64,000 nt of DNA from Chloroflexota bacterium (lineage in GTDB: Bacteria > Chloroflexota > Anaerolineae > Aggregatilineales > J027): positions 136,810 through 200,809 of the forward strand of contig JACRBG010000001.1 in assembly GCA_016234595.1 (NCBI GenBank), written 5' to 3'. This document shows positions 9,581-19,700 of this stretch, piece by piece (the first letter of the stretch is position 1; each line of letters begins with the position of its first letter). A model generated the notes under the pieces. That model had not been told where the DNA came from and did not search any database. It was given only the letters and a program-made list of their open reading frames with translations. The position numbers and the translations under genes were made by a program.

Positions 9581-10117
9581 ATGACCACTTCCCCACACCC
9601 CGACATGCCCGATTTACAGAAGGCCTTTGATTTTACAGAAGAAGATTTGGAGGCTAATTACCACAACTGGATTACCGAACGGCAAAAACAAAAGGCTGTC
9701 GGTCATGCAAATGATTATTTTTGGCTGTTGGGGCTTGGGTGGGGGTTAGTATTTGTCACCATTATAGTCACAATAATTTACCGACTATCGGCTGGTTGGG
9801 TACTTTGGTGTGTTATATTCGCCCTCCCGATAACCCTTGTTGCCTTGGTTGAGAGATACAAAATTGTCTATAACCTTAATCACGCAATACTTGAGACTAT
9901 TGAGGGTTACAGCGTCTTGTACTATAACAAAGCAACCGCAGCAGGGCGCCCGCCATCACATCCATCAGCCCGCTGTTTTCTGGAAATTCAAGATAGTAAT
10001 GGTCTTAGATTTAGCATTACTATTCCTCAATATGAGGCATTGCGTAACGGGCAACTCTACAGAGTTTTCTATTTACCAACAGGCAGCTTTATCCTCTCCA
10101 TCGAGCCATTGTTTTAA
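9581..10117 (+). CDS. Small two-helix membrane protein of unknown function
   Basis: I chose the ATG at 9581 (178 residues). The frame is open to 9524, but the upstream codons show no sign of conservation. The protein has a polar N-terminus (1-43), two closely spaced hydrophobic segments (about 46-68 and 71-91) forming a membrane hairpin, and a soluble C-terminal domain of about 85 residues with beta-strand character ('CFLEIQDSNGLRFSI', 'GQLYRVFYLPTGSFILSIE'). That layout recalls small bacterial membrane proteins with a PH-like tail, but I recognise no family. It is divergent from metK, and no partner gene is evident. The product is called from its composition only. Confidence 0.6.
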   Translation: MTTSPHPDMPDLQKAFDFTEEDLEANYHNWITERQKQKAVGHANDYFWLLGLGWGLVFVTIIVTIIYRLSAGWVLWCVIFALPITLVALVERYKIVYNLNHAILETIEGYSVLYYNKATAAGRPPSHPSARCFLEIQDSNGLRFSITIPQYEALRNGQLYRVFYLPTGSFILSIEPLF

Positions 10118-10228
10118 TCCAGTCAGCCAGTCGGTGGCAACCCGCCTATACCGCGCCGAGCAGACACACGTTAATCTCCCAAACCTAAGACCAACTTAAA
10201 CGTAGAGTCATAGTAGAATTACCATAGG

Positions 10229-10262
10229 ACAGGAATCAGCTTTATTCATCGCTAATTCCTGT
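10229..10262 (+). terminator. Hairpin, possible weak terminator
   Basis: ACAGGAAT pairs with ATTCCTGT around an 18-base loop, followed by GTTTCAAA. It lies 112 bases after the two-helix membrane protein gene. The loop is long and the U tract poor, so termination is uncertain. Confidence 0.35.
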
Positions 10263-10398
10263 GTTTCAAATCCGGCAAGGCATGTTTCAAAACTGTTTCA
10301 TATCTGCCATTGGTCTGTAACAGAACGATGCTACGGTTATACATGCCATAACAGGACATGCACTCATTCATTATTTAGCCAACCCATAGGAAGTGGTT

Positions 10399-11445
10399 AT
10401 GGCTTCAACACGAACACAACCTCCAATAACCGAAGTAGACGAGAAACCGAAAAGCCCACGTCGGCAGGTTCAAACCACCGAACCCCGTGAACTGCAACTG
10501 ACGGAGCATATGACACGCCGTTCGTTAGTCAGCCAAGTGGGTATGGCACTGATGCAACCTGCCAATTTTTATCGTTCCCTGCCTGCTAGTCAATATTCCC
10601 GTCAGTGGGTCTGGGTGGGTTTGTTAATTCTAGGACTGGTTGGCTTTAGCGCTGTACGTTATGACACTCTGAAAAGCGACGATACGACCGCTGCAACCGA
10701 TACTAGTACTCCCATAGATGAGGGTATTTCAGTTGATGGTGGTAAGGGCGGCGGTGGTGGTATTGATTTTGGTGGCATTCCATCCGACGCTGGCGGCGCT
10801 CCCACTACGACCACCGATACTAAAGCCACACCTGAAGAAGTGACTGCCAAATGGTCAACTGCCCTTGAGGCAGCGGGTGAAGTCGTGCTGCAATGGATTG
10901 TGATCGCTATTTTGCTGATAGAGGTGTCCCTCTTGCGGGGTCGTAAGCCTCGGATGGGCCACAATTGGCAAATTGCAATTTATTCCAGTTTGCCCCTCGC
11001 ATTAATGGCGGCCTTGCAGTTGGCCTACTACTATGCAGGTGGCAAGATCGGGCAAGAGGGCATGTCCGGCCTCATTGACCAGTGGAAAGGGTATGCCGAC
11101 CTTTCAGAATTTCAGAAAAATGTCGCCTATTCGCTGTCTACTCGCCTCACCTTGTTTTGGCTGTGGAGCCTAAGTCTGCTCTATCTTGGGGCTCGCTATG
11201 GCCTAAAAGGGCGAGCATGGTCAGCTACACTAGTTGTCCTCATTTGGGCGGGTGTGTTAGTAGTTGGCCCCGTCGTCGCGGGCTGGGTTGAAGCACCCAA
11301 AGACGAAACCCAAGCTATGCCCAGCGATGTGCCAATTGACCCCAGTTTGCAACCGGGCAGCGATCCGTTGTTTGATGGTGGGGGCAACGAGACAGTTCCT
11401 GAGACTCCATCCGAACAACCGTCGCGGGCTCCGATGAAAGGCTAG
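10399..11445 (+). CDS. Yip1-like multi-pass membrane protein of an ABC export cluster
   Basis: I chose the ATG at 10399 because AGGAAG sits five bases upstream; a GTG six bases earlier is too close to that site. The 348-residue protein has a charged cytoplasmic N-terminus (1-66), one membrane segment (about 69-87), an exposed Gly/Thr/Asp-rich linker (95-145) and four further membrane segments (about 163-179, 191-212, 250-266, 273-296), then an acidic Pro-rich tail. The 'RMGHNWQIAIYSSLPLALMAAL' region resembles Yip1-domain proteins found beside MacB-like transporters. It starts an apparent operon: the ATPase begins four bases after its stop. Its likely role is assembling or assisting the transporter; that is an inference from context. 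Confidence 0.7.
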   Translation: MASTRTQPPITEVDEKPKSPRRQVQTTEPRELQLTEHMTRRSLVSQVGMALMQPANFYRSLPASQYSRQWVWVGLLILGLVGFSAVRYDTLKSDDTTAATDTSTPIDEGISVDGGKGGGGGIDFGGIPSDAGGAPTTTTDTKATPEEVTAKWSTALEAAGEVVLQWIVIAILLIEVSLLRGRKPRMGHNWQIAIYSSLPLALMAALQLAYYYAGGKIGQEGMSGLIDQWKGYADLSEFQKNVAYSLSTRLTLFWLWSLSLLYLGARYGLKGRAWSATLVVLIWAGVLVVGPVVAGWVEAPKDETQAMPSDVPIDPSLQPGSDPLFDGGGNETVPETPSEQPSRAPMKG

Positions 11446-11449
11446 AGAT

Positions 11450-12202
11450 ATGGCAAAACAAAACGGCAATCATAACAACAATGCAACTTTCATCAGTGGC
11501 TATGGCCTCCGCAAGCACTTCAAATTAGGCGGACAACTGGTTCGGGCGCTAGATGGGGTAGATGTGGAAATCCCCAAAGGTCAATTTCTTGGCATCATGG
11601 GGCCCAGTGGTTCCGGTAAAAGCACATTGCTCTATGTGATGGGTGGTCTAGACCGACCCACGGGCGGCGAAGTCATCGTCGGAGATAAATACCTGCACAG
11701 CATGAATGGTGAGGAATTGGCCCGTTTTCGGCGCGAAAGCATCGGGTTTATTTTTCAGCAATTTCATCTCGTGCCAACTCTGACGGCGTTGGAAAATGTG
11801 GCTCTACCGGGGGTTTTTGCAGGCATCCCGCGTGAAGTGCGCGAAAAACGATCACGCCAATTGCTCAATACGTTGGGCATGGGTGAACGGCTCGATCATA
11901 AACCCTCACAACTTTCAGGTGGTCAGCAACAGCGCGTCGCCATCGCACGAGCCTTGTTTAACAATCCGCCAATTATCATGGGTGACGAACCCACCGGAGC
12001 ATTGGATAGCAAGACGGGCGAAACCGTGATGAACCTACTACGCTGGTTGGCAACTCGGCAGGGCAAAACAGTCATTATTGTGACACATGATGCTGGCGTT
12101 GCCAGTTACGCAGATCGTCTATTGCATTTGAGAGATGGGCGCATTGTAGACGATATTCCAGCCGCCCCACAGGAGATGGAAAACCTCCATGTCAATCGTT
12201 AA
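11450..12202 (+). CDS. ABC transporter ATP-binding subunit, LolD/MacB type
   Basis: This is a 250-residue nucleotide-binding subunit. Walker A GPSGSGKST is at 51-59, the Q-loop 'FIFQQFHLVP' near 100-109, the signature LSGGQ at 155-159, Walker B 'IIMGDE' at 175-180, and the switch His at 213 in 'THD'. The close match of 'GDEPTGALDSKTG' to LolD/MacB ATPases places it in the class that drives mechanotransmission rather than solute channels. The next gene (exported CARDB protein) starts 14 bases before its stop, and the FtsX-like permease follows, so a complete transporter is encoded here. The energy is used at the cytoplasmic membrane; the substrate is unknown. Confidence 0.95.
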   Translation: MAKQNGNHNNNATFISGYGLRKHFKLGGQLVRALDGVDVEIPKGQFLGIMGPSGSGKSTLLYVMGGLDRPTGGEVIVGDKYLHSMNGEELARFRRESIGFIFQQFHLVPTLTALENVALPGVFAGIPREVREKRSRQLLNTLGMGERLDHKPSQLSGGQQQRVAIARALFNNPPIIMGDEPTGALDSKTGETVMNLLRWLATRQGKTVIIVTHDAGVASYADRLLHLRDGRIVDDIPAAPQEMENLHVNR

Positions 12203-14549
12203 ATCACTAAAAATCCAACTCTTATCAGCCCTGCTCATTCTCTCGCTGCTCATTGTCATCGGAGTCGGCATTTCAACCTCCGATCAAGTGGCTGCTCAAG
12301 ATGGCGGTTCAGGAGCAACCTCCACGCCCATCATGGTGGTTAACCGAGCCGAGCCCTCTCAAATTACGGTTGGCGGTTCACAGGGAGCCTATATGTCCAT
12401 TTTTGGGACGGGCTTTACAGCATCCACCACCGTTCAATTGATGGGTTATGGCACATTACCCACACAACTCATTGATAATGGGTCGCTCGTGGTCACATTC
12501 CCCAACAATGTTGCAGCGGGTCAATATGTGATTCAAATTATGGATCCGGTGGGTGGCATCGTCACATGGCCTGCCCCAATAACAGTCCAAGTAGCCCCAA
12601 CCGCAACACCGACCAGTACCCCGCCCCAAGCTATCTTTGTAACAGGGGCTGAACCTGCCCAAGTAATGGCTGGTCAAGGAGGCATTCTCTCGGTCATTGG
12701 CGGAAACTTCGCCAATACTACCGTGGTTCGGCTGATAGGGGTTGGGTTGCTTACCACCACATTTATCAACAGTGGAGCATTGACGGCTCAATTGCCCACC
12801 AACTTGACGCCCGGGGTCTATAATATTGAGGTCAGCGACCCCTTGGGTGGGACACAATATGCCCCCAATGCTCTAACCGTTATTCCTGTGCCGCCAACGG
12901 CTGCCCCAACCAATACTCTAGCCCCTCCGACGGCCACTCTAGAGCCTTCAGCGACACCACAGCCTTCTACCCCAATTCCGGGGCAACCTTCTCTCTTGGC
13001 GCGGAATTTTTCAGTCAGCCCAGAGACCATTGCCCCCGGTGGTACGGTGACGCTCAATTTTGAAGTGGTCAATCAGGGCAATCGTACAGCACAGGGCGTC
13101 TCAGTGGCTGTAGATTCGGGCGGAAAGTTTGTCCCGGCCAATGGTCAAGCAACTGCCACTCTACCCGATATTCCAGCGGGTGGGCGGGTAAACGTAACAC
13201 TAATGGCCGTTGCGGAGATGGATACCCCGGCTGGCCCAATTAGCGTCCCGATTACGATGGCCTATCGTGATTTCAGTGGTGAAAATTACACCAGCAAAGC
13301 GGCCTTGAGTGTCACTGTTGAAGAAGCCGCCGAATCATCCCAAGTTGTCATGTCCAGTTACAATGCCAACCCCAATCCCGTCGAACCCGGTGAGCCAATG
13401 ACCATGACCGTCAACATCACCAACTCTGGTAATAAAACGGCTTTACAGGTGTTGCTGCGGGTGTCGGGTACGGATAATGTTTTATTGGCAGGGCCAGAGG
13501 GCGACAGTTTTCCAATTGGTGATCTTGAAGCTGGTGCATCCGTCACCCTCGATCTGCCCTTAATTGTGCGCCCCGACGCCAAATCTGGCCCGCAATCACA
13601 GCCTTTCACCATTTCCTATTTACAAGAAGGCGAGGCCCAACAAGCAGCAGGCAGTATGACCGTTCAGGTCAAGCCCATCGCTGCCCCCCTACCCTTGATG
13701 CTCCTTGAATCCTACGACTATGGTAAAGAGATTTTGGAGCCGGGTGAAGAATTCACCTTGAATATGAATTTGCAGAATGTAGGCAACGGCGACGCCACCG
13801 AATTGGTGGTGGTATTTGGCACAGTAGAATCCAGTGGTGATTCTGGTGGAGGCACACCCACCTCTGGCGGTGGCACAACCACAACGCCTAGTACAACCTT
13901 TGCCCCAGTAGGGTCCGGGGGCACGCAATACATTGGTACGATTGAAGCCAACGGCGCCAACAAAGCCATTTCGCAGGCGTTTATTGTCAACGGCACAACC
14001 ACCAGTGGCGTCTACAGCCTGCCTGTCACTGTGCGCTACAAAAAACCGGATGGCACGGTCGGGCAAGATAATCTACGGGCGATTGTGGTGGTAGTTGCTC
14101 CGCCACGGCTCAATATCACCCTACAAAGCCCCGTGCCTGAACAGGTCAATGTAGGCGACCCTCTGCCCATCAGTTTGAATATCAAAAATCTTGGCACCAA
14201 GACCGTCAACTTCACCAACGTCAAATTTGAGGGTGAAAATGCCGATATTTGGGACGCCGCCGAGGTCTTTGTTGGCCCAGTTAAAGCCGATGAAGATACC
14301 ACCTTTGGTACCACCTTTGGGGTTGCCAGTGAGGGCCATGTCAAGATTATGGTCACGATCTACTATCTAAACGACCTGAATCAAGAAGTCAGCATGGAAC
14401 TAATCTATGAAACCGAAGCCGTGACACCCCCTCCTATGCCCGACGATAATGGAGGCATTCCAACCGAGCCAACACCCACCCCCGAACCCGAAGAAGAGGA
14501 TGCCTCGCTGGGTGATGTTATCTTAGGCTTTCTTGGTCTAGGGAGTTAA
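12189..14549 (+). CDS. Exported TIG/IPT and CARDB repeat protein
   Basis: The 786-residue protein begins with a signal peptide or anchor (hydrophobic 10-28, 'VAAQDGG' near 34-40). Two TIG/IPT-like Ig domains follow (about 45-135 and 150-235; each has a 'GGxLSVIGGNF' type strand and ends 'GVYNIEVSDPLGG'). Then come a Pro/Thr-rich linker (235-270) and about four CARDB-type adhesion domains ('VNQGNRTAQGVSV', 'ITNSGNKTALQVLL', 'LQNVGNGDATELVV', 'IKNLGTKTVNFTNV'), the third interrupted by a Gly/Thr/Ser loop. The tail is Pro/Glu-rich with a short hydrophobic end. It sits between the ATPase and permease genes where a MacA-type adaptor might be expected, so it may be the extracellular partner of the transporter. 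Its ligand is unknown. Confidence 0.8.
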   Translation: MSIVKSLKIQLLSALLILSLLIVIGVGISTSDQVAAQDGGSGATSTPIMVVNRAEPSQITVGGSQGAYMSIFGTGFTASTTVQLMGYGTLPTQLIDNGSLVVTFPNNVAAGQYVIQIMDPVGGIVTWPAPITVQVAPTATPTSTPPQAIFVTGAEPAQVMAGQGGILSVIGGNFANTTVVRLIGVGLLTTTFINSGALTAQLPTNLTPGVYNIEVSDPLGGTQYAPNALTVIPVPPTAAPTNTLAPPTATLEPSATPQPSTPIPGQPSLLARNFSVSPETIAPGGTVTLNFEVVNQGNRTAQGVSVAVDSGGKFVPANGQATATLPDIPAGGRVNVTLMAVAEMDTPAGPISVPITMAYRDFSGENYTSKAALSVTVEEAAESSQVVMSSYNANPNPVEPGEPMTMTVNITNSGNKTALQVLLRVSGTDNVLLAGPEGDSFPIGDLEAGASVTLDLPLIVRPDAKSGPQSQPFTISYLQEGEAQQAAGSMTVQVKPIAAPLPLMLLESYDYGKEILEPGEEFTLNMNLQNVGNGDATELVVVFGTVESSGDSGGGTPTSGGGTTTTPSTTFAPVGSGGTQYIGTIEANGANKAISQAFIVNGTTTSGVYSLPVTVRYKKPDGTVGQDNLRAIVVVVAPPRLNITLQSPVPEQVNVGDPLPISLNIKNLGTKTVNFTNVKFEGENADIWDAAEVFVGPVKADEDTTFGTTFGVASEGHVKIMVTIYYLNDLNQEVSMELIYETEAVTPPPMPDDNGGIPTEPTPTPEPEEEDASLGDVILGFLGLGS

Positions 14550-14554
14550 ATGCC

Positions 14555-15844
14555 ATGTTTTCCGAACTCGCGGGTCTGGCGATTGGCAACCTATTTCGGG
14601 CGCGAGCACGCCTTGTAATGACGGCTGGCGGCGTAGTGGTGGGCACAAGCGCGGTGATTTTGCTAGTCGCTCTCACTTTTGGTCTGCAACGATCCGCTGA
14701 GGCAGGCATCGGGAACAGTACCGCCGTCACCGAAATCCAAGTTTATCCAAGCTGGGAAATTCCACCGGGGCAATCTCCAGAAGATTTGCCCCAACTGAAC
14801 CTCGAAACCATTCAAAAACTATGGCGCATTCCGGGGGTGGCGGCGGTCATCCCCTTTGTGAATCTACAAGTCGGGGGCGAATTGCTGTCGGGCAAATATG
14901 TTGGGGGAGCCAACATTGTGGGATTAGACCCCCGCTTGCTACCCTATCTTGGCATCACCCTTGAACAAGGAGAATTGTCGCTGCAACCGGGGGAGATTAT
15001 TGTTGGCCCCTTTGTAGGCGAAAACTTCTATGACCCCACCAGTGAATATTATGAGCCAATTCAAGTGGACGTGTTCAGCACACCTCTCAAATTCCACGTC
15101 ATTAATTGGAACGATGGCACGGAGATCAAAAAAGATATTAAGGTATCGGGGACATTTGCGTCTGGCACTAGCTATGATTACACCATTTTCATGAATGTGA
15201 ATGATGTGATTGGTTATAACGAATGGGCCTCTGGTCAAGAAACTGACCCGGATACCTTTACCTTTGGTCAAGTAATCGTCCGAGCCGAGAGCCGCGAAAC
15301 CACCATTGATGTCACCAACGCCATCAAAGATATGGGCCTGAATGCCTATAGCATGGGCGAGTTCTTGGAACAGATGAATAATTTCTTCCGTACCATGCGC
15401 CTAATTTTGGGCGGGGTCGGCGGAGTAGCCTTGTTGGTGGCAGCATTCGGCGTTGCCAACACCATGACGATGGCAATTCTCGAACGCACCAGAGAAATTG
15501 GCCTGATGAAAGCGATTGGGGCAACTGACCGCGATGTCTTGACTGTCTTTCTATTGGAGTCCGGCCTTGTGGGGCTGGCCGGTGGTGTGACCGGGGTTAT
15601 TCTATCCTTTATTTTGCGACGGGTCATTAATCAGGCCGTTGCCAATGCCCCGACGGGTGATGGCAGTGTCACCAATTTTCTGCCGTTTAATACCTCGCAA
15701 ATCGGTGGCAATCTCATCATCATCCCCACAAATCTGTGGGTCTTTGCAATTGTGCTGGCGACATTGGTTGGCTTAGGGGCAGGGCTATTTCCATCGTTGC
15801 GTGCAGCCCGACTCTCGCCTGTCATCGCCTTAAAACAGGAATAA
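14555..15844 (+). CDS. FtsX/MacB-type ABC transporter permease
   Basis: The 429-residue protein has the MacB layout: one N-terminal membrane helix (about 22-42), a large extracytoplasmic domain (about 45-275) and three C-terminal helices. The cytoplasmic coupling helix carries the family signature 'ERTREIGLMKAIGA', and the C-terminus ends 'LRAARLSPVIALKQE', as in FtsX-like permeases. GGGAG lies eight bases before the ATG. With the ATPase at 11450 it should form a homodimeric type VII ABC transporter moving or releasing an envelope-associated substrate rather than importing one. No outer-membrane TolC partner is nearby, which fits a bacterium without a classical outer membrane. Confidence 0.93.
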   Translation: MFSELAGLAIGNLFRARARLVMTAGGVVVGTSAVILLVALTFGLQRSAEAGIGNSTAVTEIQVYPSWEIPPGQSPEDLPQLNLETIQKLWRIPGVAAVIPFVNLQVGGELLSGKYVGGANIVGLDPRLLPYLGITLEQGELSLQPGEIIVGPFVGENFYDPTSEYYEPIQVDVFSTPLKFHVINWNDGTEIKKDIKVSGTFASGTSYDYTIFMNVNDVIGYNEWASGQETDPDTFTFGQVIVRAESRETTIDVTNAIKDMGLNAYSMGEFLEQMNNFFRTMRLILGGVGGVALLVAAFGVANTMTMAILERTREIGLMKAIGATDRDVLTVFLLESGLVGLAGGVTGVILSFILRRVINQAVANAPTGDGSVTNFLPFNTSQIGGNLIIIPTNLWVFAIVLATLVGLGAGLFPSLRAARLSPVIALKQE

Positions 15845-15898
15845 ATTCGTGTGATGCCCTCTGTGCTACACTGGATGGTAGGCGGGGGGCTAATTTTT

Positions 15899-15912
15899 TG
15901 AGGATATCCTCA
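15899..15912. promoter_or_regulatory. 14-bp perfect palindrome over a ribosome-binding site
   Basis: TGAGGATATCCTCA is perfectly symmetrical. It contains the only Shine-Dalgarno-like sequence (GAGGAT) of the following gene, and its last base is the A of that gene's ATG. In RNA it could sequester the ribosome site only with a very tight loop, so a protein operator is at least as likely as an RNA switch. Confidence 0.3.
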
Positions 15913-16580
15913 TGGCTGACGAATTCAAATATGAATCAACACATTACCCGCACTTAAATGCAATGACCCTGCCCGAACTCATGGCTTATTTTCAGGCTGA
16001 ACATCTTGATGAGGAGGGCAATGAGGATTGGTGGGCCTATGAAGACACAGCTCTGCTCATTCGAAAACTAGGGTCGAGTATAGGAATACAATTTCTTTTA
16101 GAGACCTATAAAACTATTGAGAGTACGGCTCAGAAGCGGGCTATCCTTTTGGCTTTGACCTATCGTCCAGCCCTAGATATGCCACAAGTGCATGATTTGC
16201 TACTAAAATCACTTGATGATCCCGACGATACCATCATCATGGACGCCATTGACGATTTCCGCCACCTCGAAAGATTTGATCTCTTGGATCGGGTGATGAC
16301 CTTCAAAAGTCATCCATCCCCCTATGTTCGTGCCGCGGTCTTGCGTTTTATAGGTAGGCTTTTCCCAATTCAGGCTGTTCCCATGCTCATTGAAGCTATT
16401 CACGATCCTCATTTTATTCCCCGAGAAGAAGTGGCGGATACGATAGGCGAAATGGATATGGAAGATGACGAAAAACGTCAACTTTTCTTACCTTATCTTC
16501 AAATCTTATTGACCGATGAACATCCTGATGTTCAAGAGGCCGCTGAAACAGCTATCGCATTTATTGAAGGCACCTACTAG
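15912..16580 (+). CDS. HEAT-repeat protein
   Basis: This 222-residue acidic soluble protein has a polar N-terminus (1-45) followed by about four or five helical HEAT repeats, visible as 'LLLKSLDDPDDTIIMDAIDD', 'VMTFKSHPSPYVRAAVLRF', 'MLIEAIHDPHFIPREEVADT' and 'LQILLTDEHPDVQEAAETAI'. Such repeats make protein-binding solenoids and have no catalysis of their own. It has no signal peptide. The gene sits 67 bases after the permease and 122 bases before the alpha-2-macroglobulin gene, so it may be a separate transcription unit. Its partner cannot be told from the sequence. Confidence 0.8.
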   Translation: MADEFKYESTHYPHLNAMTLPELMAYFQAEHLDEEGNEDWWAYEDTALLIRKLGSSIGIQFLLETYKTIESTAQKRAILLALTYRPALDMPQVHDLLLKSLDDPDDTIIMDAIDDFRHLERFDLLDRVMTFKSHPSPYVRAAVLRFIGRLFPIQAVPMLIEAIHDPHFIPREEVADTIGEMDMEDDEKRQLFLPYLQILLTDEHPDVQEAAETAIAFIEGTY

Positions 16581-16702
16581 ATGAATGGGAACAGAACGGC
16601 TTGCTGTAGCGTTCTAGGTTTAGGGAGTATCTACCAATTCGTGTTCAATAGCCTAGCAATGGAGCTTTACGTTTATTCTGAATTAGTGAGGAGAAAAATG
16701 AT

Positions 16703-19700
16703 TTGACACGCAAAGCCTTGTTATTTACTCTACTGCTGGTGAGTATCATCACTAGCGCGTTAACAGGTGTCAATCCGACTCCTGTTCATTCACAAGACGG
16801 CGGAGGGGTTGAGCTACCCCCGCAGGTCATTGACGTTTGGCCGTTGCCCGGTGTCGAAATGGCCGCCAATAATCCACTGACCATCACGTTTGACCAACCG
16901 ATGGATCAAGCTAGTGTTGTATCGGCGCTTACCTTTGACCCAGCGATTGAAGGTAGCCTGACGTGGACAGATGCACGGACGGTGGCTTTTGTTCCAACCG
17001 CCACATGGCCGACCGGGATGGAATACGCCGTCACAATCGGCACCGGTGCAACGACCATCATCGGCGTACCCTTTGCCGAACCCTATGCTTTTAAGGTCAA
17101 AACAGTCGGGCCACTCCAGGTTTCGACAGTCATCCCCGAAGATGGCTCGACAGGTATCGCCGCCGATTCTACTCTCATCGTGACCTTCAATCGGCCCGTT
17201 GTGCCCTTGGTGACTAGCAGCGAAATGGGCGATTTGCCCGTTCCATTAACCTTCAGCCCTGCGATTGAAGGCAAAGGCGAGTGGCTCAACACGGCAATTT
17301 ATCAATTTACGCCCTCTGTACCCCTACAAGGTGGCACGACCTATACCTTAACCGTCGCCAGTGGCTTGACTAGCGTGGATGGGGCAGTTTTGGCCGATGA
17401 TTTTTCATGGTCATTTAGTACCCTGCCACCGCAAATTTTGAGTTTATCGCCATCGGTTAACCAAGATACAGTACCATTGGAATCACCAATCACGGTGACG
17501 TTTAGCCAGCCAATGGATAAAGCATCTACCGAAGCGGCGTTCTCGGTCATTCAGGCTTTTACCTCCAATCCACCCATTGCTGGTGCGATTACGTGGAGCG
17601 ATGATGCCACTATTTTGACCTTCACCCCCGCCGAAATGTTGAATATCAATAGCGCCTATCAGGTCATCATCAAACCCACCGCGATGAGTGCGTCGGGCGA
17701 GGCCATGCTTGATTTATCAACCGCATTTGGCAACGATGAAGGCTATATTTTCTATACCGTGCCTTACCCCGGTATAGATTCGACCTATCCTGAAAATAAT
17801 GCGACGGATGTCAACCCCGGTTATGGCGCAAAGATCTATTTTGTCTCGCCAATGAATACCGAGACGCTTGAGGGCAAGATTCAGATTAACCCTGAACCGG
17901 AAGTCTGGACGCCTCAAGTCAACGGCAACCAAGCCTTGATGATTAACTTTGCCGCCAAACCCCTGACACAATACACCATCACCCTTTTGGCGGGGGCTGA
18001 AGATGTCTATGGCAATCCCATCGCCAATGATTACACCTTCACCTATAGCACGGTGGATATTCCAGTCTGGGCCACCCCCATCACCAATTACAGCGATGTG
18101 ATTGTGACCGGGGCCTATCGAGAAAACACCACGATTGCTGTGTCGGTCAGTGGCAAACCCACTGTTGCATTTAATCTCTATCGGCTGGATATTGCGCTCC
18201 TCGAATCGGCAGTGAACTACTACAGCGATTCACGGCCTGCATGGGAAACCAGCGATAATCTGCTGCGCTCGTGGACGCAAACCTTTGATTCGAATGGTTT
18301 TGAAGGCATTGCTCGTGAAGTCTATCTGGCCTCGGAGCAAGGTGGTCAGTTGGCCCCCGGCCTCTATTGGCTGGTGATTACGGATGAAAGCAACCTTAAC
18401 TACCAAAGCTATGACCAAGTGTTGTCAGTCGTCAATGCGGGGATTACCTTTAAACGCACCCCCGACGAAGGCTTCATCTGGGTCACGGACATGCAAACGG
18501 GTGTCCCAGTCGCCGATACCACCGTCACCGTTTATTATCAGGGTGAACCGATTGGGCGTGGTCAAACCGATGCCAATGGTATTTTCCGTAGTCCAATTGA
18601 CAGCAGTCTGAGTAATTCGTTCATCAGCGTTGTGGCTGATGGCGCTGGGGTTTATGGAGCGTGGTATGGCTGGAACGGGGGTACGCCACCTGACCAAACC
18701 ACCTATGTCTACACGGATCGCCCCATCTATCGCCCCGGTGAAACCATCTACTTCCGAGGGGTTATTCGTGACAAAAATGATATGACCTATACGGTACCTA
18801 ACGCCCAGACAATTTGGGTGCAGGCCGAAATTGGCTATGATGGGGTCTATATCTATGACGCGCCCCTTGAATTGAGCGAATACGGCACATTTAGTGGCGA
18901 AATCCAGATTCCCGAAGATGCCCAATTAGGGGATGGTTATATCAATGTCTCACTTGACTCCGAGGCCCTATCACAGTATTCAGGTGGGGTCTATTTCACA
19001 GTGGCCGAGTTCCGTGTACCGGAATATGAAGTCAGCGTAACAGCCCAACAGGATGAAATCTTCCAAGGGGATACCCTAAGTGCCATTGCTAAATCGAGCT
19101 ACTATTTTGGCGGCGCGGTCAGTAACGCCCAAGTCAGTTGGTACGCTACGGCTAATTTGGCTTATTTTAACTACACCGGGCCGGGGAGCTATTCCTTCTA
19201 TAATGATGAGTGGGAATACTACTACTATCAGTACATCGGTGAGGGCACAGGCACAACCGATAGTAATGGTCAATTTGTGATTCAGACGGATAGCACCAAA
19301 TCAGATGCCAATGCGCCGTTGAATATCACGGTTGAAGCCACCATTACGGACGAAAGCAATCAAGCCATCACGAGCCGCACTACAGTCTTGGCGCACCCTG
19401 CTGATATTTATGTCGGCACGGCCAGCAATCAGTATTTCGGTTATGAGAAAGATCCCATTACGGTTGATTTGATTGCCGTCACAGCCGACAGCCAGCCTAT
19501 TGCTGGCAAACACCTTGATGTCGAAGTTATCGAACAGCGTTGGGTACAAGTGCCCGATTCAACCCAATTTGGTGTGTACTATTGGCAGCAAGATAGCATT
19601 CCAGTCGAGACGGGTACAGTCACAACAGCCGCTGACGGAACGGCAAGCTATACTTTTACCCCACCCAACGGCGGCATTTTCCGCATCAAGGTCACGGGGT

